From Ascaphus truei (taxonomy: Eukaryota > Chordata > Amphibia > Anura > Ascaphidae): 64,000 bases of DNA. The stretch spans positions 7,823,471 to 7,887,470 of the forward strand of contig CM071586.1 in the NCBI GenBank assembly GCA_036426205.1, in the 5' to 3' direction. The translations under genes were made by a program, and so were the position numbers. Positions 47,342-55,926 of this stretch are shown in pieces (positions within the stretch are counted from its first letter, which is position 1; each line of letters begins with the position of its first letter). Below the pieces are notes generated by a model, which did not search any database, was not told the origin of the DNA, and saw only the letters and a list, made by a program, of their open reading frames with translations.

Positions 47342-47795
47342 CAGGGTTGCCACCTTCTGTTCATTAATAATCCGGAGACTTTTTTTTAAAGTTTTTTATT
47401 TATATATTTAACTCTTAACTTCTTTAGCGGCATCATCCGGCGGCTTCTCCCCTTGCATGGTTCCATCAAGATGGCGTCATGTTGCCATGACAATGGGGGA
47501 CGTCGCTGCGCCATGGGATCCCTCATTGCTATGGCAACGGGAGGCCCTGTGGCCAGGGATGCCACCACTCCTGGTTTGACCCAGAGACTATGGGTTTAGG
47601 ATACTTATCCCAGGGCTATGGGTTCTGATGTAAAATACCGGGCAAAGTGCGGCAGATGAGTTGAACCGGTCCGTCGGCGAAACATCCCAGCCGGCCCTGC
47701 AGTAACCCAGAGATTTCAAATCTCAATCCATAGCCCAGAGATACATAGCCGCAAGCCGTAGTCTCTGGGTCAAACCCGGAGTGGTGGCAACCCTA
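47342..47795. mobile_element. hAT-like element in the minisatellite
   Basis: Ends CAGGGTTGCCACC... and ...GGTGGCAACCCT. Contains an internal second start (CAGGGATGCCACCACTCC at 47,556), with GACCCAGAGACTATGGG and its inverse, so it may be composite. Related sequence recurs at 48,165-48,290. Confidence 0.65.
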
Positions 47796-48050
47796 CACCT
47801 TTCCTGCCACCTCTCCTGCCAATTTGACGCCTACACCTCTCCTCCCCATTGCCCACTACACCTCTCTGTCACCCCTTACACCTCTCTCCCATCACGCACT
47901 ACACCTCTCTCCCATCGCCCCCTACATCCCCCCCCATCACCCATGTGCCCCCTACATCCCGCCATTACCTGTGTAACCCCTACATTTCCCCCATCAACTG
48001 TGTGACCCCTACATACCCCCAATACCTGTCTTGGCCTCCCTCACCCCCAC
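47796..48050 (+). repeat. Minisatellite, block 3 (decayed)
   Basis: CCTACACCTCTCTCCCATC and CACCCATGTGCCCCCTACAT units. Confidence 0.75.
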
Positions 48051-48164
48051 CCTCCTTATAACAACCAACCTCTCCTTCCTCGCTGTCCTGGGATGCCCAT
48101 CTCCTCAGCTGCCTCCAATCCGCCATACACAATTTCCCTAAGCAAGTCAGCCACTCGGTGTTGG

Positions 48165-48480
48165 ACCCAGGGGGTGCCCCCCCTTCGGGTTTGACCCGGA
48201 GACTACGGGTTTGGGATACTTATCCCAGGCTATGGGTTTTGATGTAAAATCTCGTGGCGAAGGGCAGCAGACGAGTTGGACCATTGGCGGGAGCGAACTT
48301 GAAGCAGGGCATCTTCACTGACTTCTCGGGCAGCATCTCCCATCAAAATGGCACTGCGACGTCAAATGGTGTTGCCATGACAACGGGACGGCACAAGACG
48401 TCACGGCACAATGCAGTGTCACGTTGCCATAAAAATTTCACGTGCCGTTTTCATGACAACGCAATGCCATTTGACTTTGC
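48165..48480. repeat. Fragment related to the 47.5 kb hAT-like element
   Basis: Shares GGGTTTGACCCGGAGACTA and GGATACTTATCCCAGGCTAT with 47,560-47,660, then diverges. Confidence 0.55.
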
Positions 48481-48569
48481 GGAACCATTTTGCCAGGAGC
48501 ATGCAGGGGGAGATGCCGCTGAATTATGCCGCCGCTGGAGAAGGTAAAACAGTTAAATATATAAATACA

Positions 48570-48945
48570 TTTTTTTTACCCACCATAACCTTAATAAGTG
48601 TGGTGAATACCTACTCTTAGTCTCAAACCAGCATAGCCAGCACATCCAACCTCACACTGACGATACCCATCAAGGTTGAAACATGTCTGTGAGTGGGTTT
48701 ACTGGCTTTGCATCTCACCCCAGCCTATGCTTAAAAGCTGTGTTTAAAGCAGCATGCATTGGCTTAAGGGTTGCTCGTGTAATATGAGCTTGAGACAAAA
48801 GGTGGCACTGTGTGCTCATTTGAATGTCATTTCCCAGAATCCCTTGCTGCAGGGGCAGTGCTGGGTGATAATGGTGAAAGACCTGTCTAAGACATGCAAA
48901 TGAGCATACAGCAATATTTCCATTTGATATATATATATGGCACTT
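48570..48945 (+). mobile_element. Penelope-like terminal unit: hammerhead plus octamer repeat
   Basis: Begins TTACCCACCATAACC (also seen, in one or the other orientation, near 54,110 and 60,620). It contains a canonical hammerhead at 48,651-48,693, then GTGTGCTCATTTGAATGTCA, CCAGAATCCCTTGCTGCAGG and ATGCAAATGAGCAT, and ends in a TA run at about 48,930-48,940. Assignment to a Penelope-like element rests on the hammerhead and on the RT that follows. Confidence 0.55.
48651..48693 (+). ncRNA. Hammerhead ribozyme motif, canonical core
   Basis: Self-cleaving RNA motif. In order: CTCACA (stem I 5'), CTGACGA (conserved CUGANGA), TACC-CATCAA-GGTT (stem II, 3 pairs plus a U-U mismatch), GAAA, CATG (minimal palindromic stem III), UC (cleavage after C), TGTGAG (stem I 3', 6 perfect pairs with CTCACA). 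All universally conserved core positions are present. A very short stem III is known from Penelope-like and other retroelement hammerheads, which may cleave as dimers. A Penelope-type RT begins about 370 bp downstream on the same strand. Activity is not shown. Confidence 0.75.
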
Positions 48946-49061
48946 TTTGGGAGGTGATGGGAAATTACAGGATACATACTGTGTGAATTTATCCTCTCCC
49001 ATTTCGGCTTCATACTCAATCATAATTATTTTCTGTTCAGCGAGAGCTTCCATCTCCAGAC

Positions 49062-49935
49062 CTGTGGTACAGCCATGGGCCCCAGGTTCGCCCCCAGCTA
49101 TGCAAACCTCTTTATGGGGTTTTGGGAGACCAAATTCATTTAGTCTAATGCACGGCTGGTGGCGGGCCTGGTGTTCTATGGACGATACATTGATGACATC
49201 TTGATCATATGTGATGAAGATGGAGGTGATCTAGAGCAGATTCTGGTTGAATTCAATCAAAATGATTTTGGCCTCAGATTCACCCATCAGTTCAGCCCCT
49301 ATAATGCGGTCTTTCTAGCTCTTGAGTTATCAGGTGACGCTGATTTTAATATTAACACCAAATTACATTTCAAGGATGTGGCGGTCAACAGTTATCTTCA
49401 TGCGACGAGCAGTCACCATCCTAAATGGATTCGTAACATCCCCCGGAGTCAATTCAATAGACTCAGGAGAAACTGCTCATCTGACCACACCTTTGAAATG
49501 CAGTCATGTCGTCTAATTTATCATTTTGAACAGAAGGGTTATGAAAAGGAAATAGTGCAAGGGGCATTTAGTAGAGTTAGAGCGACCGAAAGGAAAGCTT
49601 TGTTGGCGAAATCAAAATCTAAACAGTCAGTGCAGACTATGTTTCCATTAAATAGATCCAAACAAGCCAATATTTCCAATGTAGGTAATACTAAATTCAT
49701 TACCAAATACAGTGGTTATTCCAACAAAATTAAATCTATTGTAACTCACCATTGGAAAATACAGCTCTCTGATCCACACCTCAAAGGTCAACTTTTCCAA
49801 ACAGCGCCTATAGTGTTTCGTAAAGCTATGAGTATTAAGAACTGGTTAGTACCTAGTAAACTTAGTGAAAACACTCATATCCCTGTGGTTTGTTTCAACA
49901 CTTGTTATTCTCTCTATTGCTATATCATATTCTAA
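49062..49935 (+). pseudogene. Penelope-like element reverse transcriptase, partial
   Basis: The plus-strand frame starts within RT at GTAMGPRFAPSYANLFMG (49,070-49,123), is broken by an in-frame TAG at 49,141, then continues LVAGLVFYGRYIDDILIICD, where YIDD is the catalytic motif C. The later block VNSYLHATSSHHPKWIRNIP with RLRRNCSSD, and PIVFRKAMSIKNWLVPSKL near the end, are typical of Penelope-like RTs. The N-terminal RT motifs are missing. No GIY-YIG endonuclease was seen before the stop at 49,935. Dead copy: 5'-truncated, one internal stop, endonuclease lost or never present. Confidence 0.85.
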
Positions 49936-50051
49936 TATTCATTACTTAGAGGTTTTTCATGTGCTTATTTTACTAGGGTTGCTGTCCTATGTTGTTGGGG
50001 TATTGGGGTAAGGAAAGTACCTCTGTGTCCTTTTTGGGGACTTGAGGGAAC

Positions 50052-50088
50052 GGGCCTGAGGAAGGGGTTTGTCCCCGAAACGTTGCCC
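50052..50088 (+). ncRNA. Hammerhead-like motif 3' of the Penelope RT
   Basis: GGGC-CTGAGGA-A-GGGG-TTTGT-CCCC-GAAA-CG-UU-GCCC. Stem I is 4 perfect pairs, stem II 4 perfect pairs and stem III a CG palindrome, with UU at the cleavage site. It differs from the canonical core only by one extra A between CUGANGA and stem II. It lies 120 bp after the RT stop codon. Confidence 0.6.
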
Positions 50089-50446
50089 CCCTGTTTATCC
50101 CCATTTTTGCCCCCCCCCCTCCCGGTTTGTTACATCATGTTTTTTCATTTTTTTCTTGTACTACCTGTGTTTGCATTGGGTATTTTAGACGATTTTGTGT
50201 TGATCACATCGCTCTGTGTATTTAACTTGTGTTGATATTAAATATTTTTTGATTTGGCAATTTCCTATGCCTTAGATTTACTCTATAAGTCAGTGAGTGC
50301 TGGAACTATTATTACTGCTTTGTAATAATTTAGGAGGAATTTGGTCCTTATTTTTGTTCCTTTAGTTTGCACCCTGCAATCTGCGTTAGATCATCTGTTT
50401 ATTTGAGTGCTGTCTATCACTATTTTCTCTATGTGAATATTACTAG

Positions 50447-52150
50447 TTCTAAAACCAGAGACATAACATAAAACACAGACAAAGCTCAGTGCACATCCAG
50501 AAAAACTTATATACGGTACAGTGCCTAAATATACATGTATAAATAACTAATAAATAAAATGGTCTTTTAGTTTAACATTTTGGCCACATTGTTGTAAGCC
50601 CCTTGACCAACTTCACGGCAGACCACGTGTCAGGGGTCCCCTTACACAATATAAATTCTTAATCTAACCTGTGCATTGCCAGGAAGATGATTTATAATAA
50701 ACTTCGGTCAATAGAGTTGCAAAAGTTCTAAGTCTGATTGACGCTTGTTATTAACCTGTACATTACCAGTGAAAAGCACTCTGTAATAGATTTGTCACAT
50801 CCACTGATTGCAGGCAAGTCCCTGATAGTTGGAGATGCCATGGAGGAGCTTTTAACCATTAAAATGTGGGAGGAGTGAGCTTCAATGGATAGGAGTTTGC
50901 ACCCTTTCCAAAACAGCCAAGACTAGCTGCACAGAATTATAAAAATAACAGAACACCTACAAGACAAATGAACCCCAAAATACCACACACATATATATAA
51001 CGCATAAAGTTTTCACAAGGAGTGCTAACTGAGTCATCGGCATTTTCATTAAACCAGAGGACATAACATAAACACAACAAAGCTCAGGGCACATCCAGAA
51101 AACTTATATACGGTACCAGTGCCTAATATACATGTATAAATAACTAATAAATAAATGGTCTTTTAGTAACATTGGCCAAATTGTTGTAAGCCCTTGAGCC
51201 AAACGTCACGGCAGAACCACGTTCAAGGGTCCTACACTAATATAATCCTTATAACCTGTCCTTGCCAGAAAGAATGATTTATAATAAACTCTGTCAATAT
51301 GAGTTGCAAAAGTTCTAAGTGATTGAAGCTTTTATTAGCGGTACCTTCCCCAGGAAAAGCACTCTGAATAGATTTGTCACAATCACACTGCATGCAGGCA
51401 AGTTCCACCTGTAGTTGGAGGGAGATGCCATGGAGTGAGCTTTTAACCATTTAAATTGTGGAGGGAGTGAGCTTCATGGTAGGAGGTTGCCACCCTCAAA
51501 AAACAGCCAAGACTAGCTGCACAAGAATTATAAAAAAACCTAAACACCTACAAGCTCAAATGAACCCCCCAAAATACCCACAACATATATATAAGCTATA
51601 AGTTTCACAGAGGAGTGCTACTGAGCATGCAATTTATATTTAAACAGAGACATAACATAAAACACAGCAAAGCTCAGTGCACATCCAGAAAAACTTATAA
51701 TAACGGTAAAGCTGCCTAAATAACTTTACATTGACAAGCCAAACTCAAGGCTTACAACAATTTGCCAAAATGTTTAAACTAAAAGACCATTTTTATAGTT
51801 ATTTATACATGTATATTTAGGCACTGTACCGTATATAAGTTTTTTGGATGGCACTGAGCGTTGTCTGTGTTTCTATGTATGTCTCTGGTTTTAAATTATA
51901 ATTGCCATGCTCAGGAGCACTCCTCTGTGAAAACTTATATCTTTATATATTATTTGGGTTATTTTGGGGGGGTTCAATTGAGCTTGTAGTGTTCTGTATG
52001 TTTTATAATTCTTTGTGCAGTAGTTTGGTGTTGTGGAGTTGCAAAACCATCCTATCCAATGAAGCTCACTCCCTCCCACATTTAAATGGTTAAAAGCTCA
52101 CTCCATGGCATCTCCAACTATCAGGGGAACTTGCCTGCATGCAATATTAC
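50447..52150. repeat. ~600 bp tandem repeat, last unit partly inverted
   Basis: Unit 1 (50,447-51,045) and unit 2 (51,048-51,640) are direct copies, each starting near AAACCAGAGACATAACATAA and ending near GGAGTGCTAACTGAGTCATC or its variant. Unit 3 starts at 51,643, breaks off at about 51,725 and continues as an inverted copy (51,755-52,150). That inverted copy itself spans a unit-to-unit junction. The units differ by many small indels. Confidence 0.85.
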
Positions 52151-52159
52151 TAGTTCATC

Positions 52160-52800
52160 ACATTCCTTTTATATCTAATTTTTAGAGATTCCCATTAAGG
52201 GATTGCAATATAATATTTAATAGTGTTTTAATTATGGATCACATGTAATTTTGTTCTTTACCATTTTAGGTTTATTGTAATTGTTCACACTATGTAGGAT
52301 AATACACTGTTGTAGTCTCTAAATTGTATTTCTATATTTTTTCATTTTTATATTTGTAATTTCATTTTTACAATTAAATATTTTTTATCATTTAATATAT
52401 ATAACATATCATCCATATCAAATGTTTTTTTAGGTTGGTTCAATATCTGCTAGTTATATATTATTTTCACAATTTATAGTTTAATATATCATACCTCAAT
52501 ATATACTATTACCTTTTGTAGTTATAATTACAAGCATATATTTAATTAATATTTATAGTCTACATACTTTACTTATAGTCTGTTGTTGGTACAATTTAAT
52601 ACTCTTTAAGTCTATTGTCAATATAATCCATAGTGAATAACTATTTGCGTTGTTTTTATATTCATACATTGTACAATCCAGCAAGTATTTAGTTTGTCAG
52701 TTCAGTCTTTGTTGAATCAGCTCTGGTTTATTCTAGCATTCCTAGATACATTTACTTGGACTACAGACTATTTAACTGGCTGTTTGTATCAGCCTATCTT
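52160..52800. other. AT-rich DNA, no gene seen
   Basis: Very AT-rich (TTTTTCATTTTTATATTTG and similar). Probably the 3' part of a retroelement leading to the hammerhead-like motif at 52,801. Confidence 0.45.
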
Positions 52801-52837
52801 GCCCTGATGAAGTCATGTGCTGTGACAAAACGCGTAG
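52801..52837 (+). ncRNA. Hammerhead-like motif, mutated core
   Basis: CC-CTGATGA-A-GTCA-loop-TGAC-AAAA-CGCG-UA-GG. Stem II is 4 perfect pairs, but the first G of GAAA is A, so catalysis is not expected. Stem I is 2 bp. Confidence 0.4.
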
Positions 52838-54150
52838 GGACGTGGTGACATCATCATGTGTGGAGGTTTGCGAGGAAGTCCTGTGTCTCCAGCAGTCTCA
52901 GCCAGCTGTGTTACACCGGTGCTGCCCGCAGACCAGACCCGTCCCCTGAGCTGAAGGGGGAAGTGGTAATACACGCACCCGCAGCAAAGGGAGCGTGTCC
53001 GGAGTGTGGTATAAAGTGTTGCCAGGCCAGGTGTAGTAAGGTAGACAATATTTGCCGGTACCGGTTGTAGAGATAGAGTGATGAATGCCTTGCCGAGGTC
53101 GGGGAGTGGAGAGCGGAGATAGGTCGTAGTCCAAGCCGTGTTCAAGGGTTACCAGAGTGAGCGTTGTCCAAGGAGTGCCGAGATCGAGAGCCAGAGGGGG
53201 TAGTCGTACAAGCCACGTCAGAACCTGTGAAAACACTGAGAGAATCCAGAAGTACTTCCATACAGGGACTATGTCGAGCAAAGACTGAGAGCAGAGAGGA
53301 GCTAGATAAAGCTGGAAGGTCCAATTAGGAACGGAAGCGGGACAGGAAGAGCTACAGGGAGACACTGCAGATTGGTGCAGGCATAACAGGCCAGGTGAGT
53401 CTTGTTGGTAACCTGAGTATGCCCGTGCAGTGTGCGGGGGCGGAGCCTGAGGTCCGGGGGACGGGAAGAAGAGTGTGCAGACTGAGCGTGCTCCATAACG
53501 TGTGTACGCGTGTGGACAGAGCCAGTGGATGGTGCAGGTGGGCGCGCCTGGCACTGAGCAGAGGAATCGCTGAGGGGAGTGATCCCGTGACGGCGGCAGG
53601 GGCGGGGAGCCGTGGAGGCCGGTAAGGCAGGATTGTTTTGTGTGTCCAGGGACTCCCTGTTTTGGAGAGAGTGCTCTGTGTGGGGAGCGTGGAGAACGCC
53701 GATTCCTGACAAGCTGATTCTCCAATTGCCGATACCCCCACTCTAATCGAAGAAGACCAACTTAGGTATCTGTGACACGCTGTGGGGTGACGCTAGCTCG
53801 TGGCAGGAGCTATATGCGGCAATTAAATGGCAATCAGGTGCAATTAATCCATCTTGGACTCCTCCACCCCTGTTGATGACTCCCTAACAGAGATTTCTCT
53901 CCAATGTATTTGTTCTTTTAATATCCTTTAAGTGCAATTCCTTGGGACTGCTTGTTATAAATAAATGTATCCCTTTTATACACAGTTATACGCTATGGAG
54001 CCTGCGCTTATCTTTGTTTTTTGTATATATATATATCATGTGAATGTGCTCACAAGTGATATTCTTTATTGGCTATATGCTAACGGTGGAGGTTTTTTGT
54101 CGCCTTTTTCACCCACCATAACTTTAAAAAAAAAAAAATATATATTATAT
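52838..54150. other. Unassigned, probably retroelement terminal DNA
   Basis: GC-richer sequence follows the hammerhead-like motif and ends with TTATAAATAAATGTATCCC and a TATATATA run. A long minus-strand frame (53,725-52,898) is low-complexity and proline/serine-rich and shows no domain. TTTTCACCCACCATAACTTT near 54,107-54,126 matches the start of the 48,570 unit. Confidence 0.4.
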
Positions 54151-54154
54151 ATAT

Positions 54155-55300
54155 ATATATGTAACAGGTGTTCCCCCACCCTATGGGAGATTTCACTGTT
54201 GCCTGGAGTTGTTGTGCAACTCACCTGCTAGGCTTACAGGATAATGAGTGTCCGCCGGTGTTAGTTGGGGACTAACAGGATAGGCTTTAGGGTTCTTCTC
54301 AGTTCATCACTTGGTGCAGCACCTCCATCTCCAGCAGGCCCCAACAGAGCTGTGTGCAGTCCCTGCAGGAAAACCTTCTTGTACTCCTCCTGATAAACTG
54401 CAGTTAAAGGCAAGCGTATATAAAAACAGCAACCGGTCTTTAATACTTTTCAACAGGATACAGCATACAACAGGTACACTCCTTCAAAGGGGACCCTGGC
54501 TCAACCCCCAGGGCTTGAGGCCCTAAAGGTTTATCCTTAGCTCCCCTATTCCCTGGTGGAATAAGGGGTAGTATCCACTCCCCTGCGGGAGGGGAAGAAA
54601 GGTGGCCAGTAGATAATTTTATTACAATGTAGCAGTGTTTCCCCCACCCTCTGAGAGATTTCCCCGGCTACCAGGTGTGCAGTGGTGCTAAGTACCAGTT
54701 GTCTCACAGTAGATCTGAGATTTCGCCGATGTTGTTCGGGAAACAGGACAGGCTTTAGCGGTGATAGCTGGTTCTCTCTTACTTTGGTGTCAGCGCCGGC
54801 ATCTACCGCAGGCTCCAGGAGTGCTGGACGCAGTCCCTGCGGAAGAACTCTTTCATACTCCCCTAGACAGACTGCACACCCAGGCAGGAGTATATTTGAT
54901 AACAAATGGTCTTTATTCTTCACCATACATAGAGCACCGTATACAGGTAGCACTGGTCTCCAACCTCTGGATGGTCCCTGGACTCACACCCCCAGCCATG
55001 GGCACCAAGGGCGGCCCTAGCTCTTTCTCTACTCCCTGGGGGAGGAGAGGGTATGGTTCTCACTCCCACTCTCCAATGGGGAGGGGATAGTAGGTGACAG
55101 AGCCCTGTCCACCTCTTCTGTGAGACCAGTCTCTCTCAAAGGGGAGAGACAACTGAAACAATTTGGATCTGCAGCCCCTTAAGTACTGAGGGGGAGGGTT
55201 CAAGGTCTGAGCCCCTTATTGGGCAGTACATAGGGTTTAGCCTGCCTCCCTCCTTGTCACTCAAGGGAGCTGCTTGCTGTGGGGTGTGACAGTCATAGAC
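54155..55300. repeat. Two diverged tandem copies of an LTR-like sequence
   Basis: Copy 1 (about 54,160-54,600) and copy 2 (about 54,630-55,090) share GTGTTCCCCCACCCT...GAGATTT, ACAGGATAGGCTTTAG, GCAGTCCCTGC and GGTCTTTA blocks in the same order. Both are indel-rich. The family is unknown; copy 2 extends to about 55,300. Confidence 0.6.
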
Positions 55301-55309
55301 TCTGTATAT

Positions 55310-55920
55310 GTTAGTAGGAGGTTGCATTATGCCTGCTTTCCAGTATGTGATGAGATAACTCCACTAGTAAGACATGCCACAGTTGATCCTAATTAAGTGA
55401 GTTCATCTGCTTTAAAAAGGGGAAGAGTAAATGCATCTGGGGCAGCAGTCTCTCTCACACACAGAGGAGAGCTGACAGATAGACCCAGGCTACTCAGACT
55501 TATGCTATCCCGAGGGGAATAAAGCTCCCAGGTAAGGAGCCAAGTGGTATCACCAAATATTGTTGGTCTGGTGTAGTTTAGCTAACCAGCCGGGTAGATA
55601 GGTTTAACCTTGTTTAGTTAGCTTCCCTAATGGGGATAGGCTTTTGTTTTGTTTTGTTTTTGTTTCACCTAAAGGGACAGAGCACCTATTGTTTTGTTAT
55701 GTTTATGGACAAATAAAACCACCAGCAAATTATTTCGCTAGAAGAACTGTGTTGCCTCCTCACTGACCACGGGCATCCTGCCACAGGGGAAAACCCTGGA
55801 TTGGGCCTAACACTGCCTGCACTGATACCAGGACTTACATGTCAGGCAGAGTAGATCAGTAGCCAAGCCGGGCATGGCTACAACAATATTATATTAAACA
55901 ATATTATACTCTATTCCATT
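55310..55920 (+). mobile_element. Possible LTR (promoter and poly(A) region)
   Basis: Contains TGCTTTAAAAAGGGGAAGAG (TATA-like), AATAAAGCTCCCAGGTAAGG and GGACAAATAAAACCACCAGC. Boundaries are not resolved. Confidence 0.35.
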
Positions 55921-55926
55921 ATATTT

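Noticed and set aside
47640..47700. Another hammerhead (AGATGAG ... GGCGAAACATCCC)
   Set aside because: It lacks the CUGANGA core and a paired stem II.
52898..53725. 275-codon minus-strand frame
   Set aside because: Pro/Ser/His-rich, overlapped by several other open frames in GC-rich DNA, no recognisable motif, next to retroelement terminal DNA.
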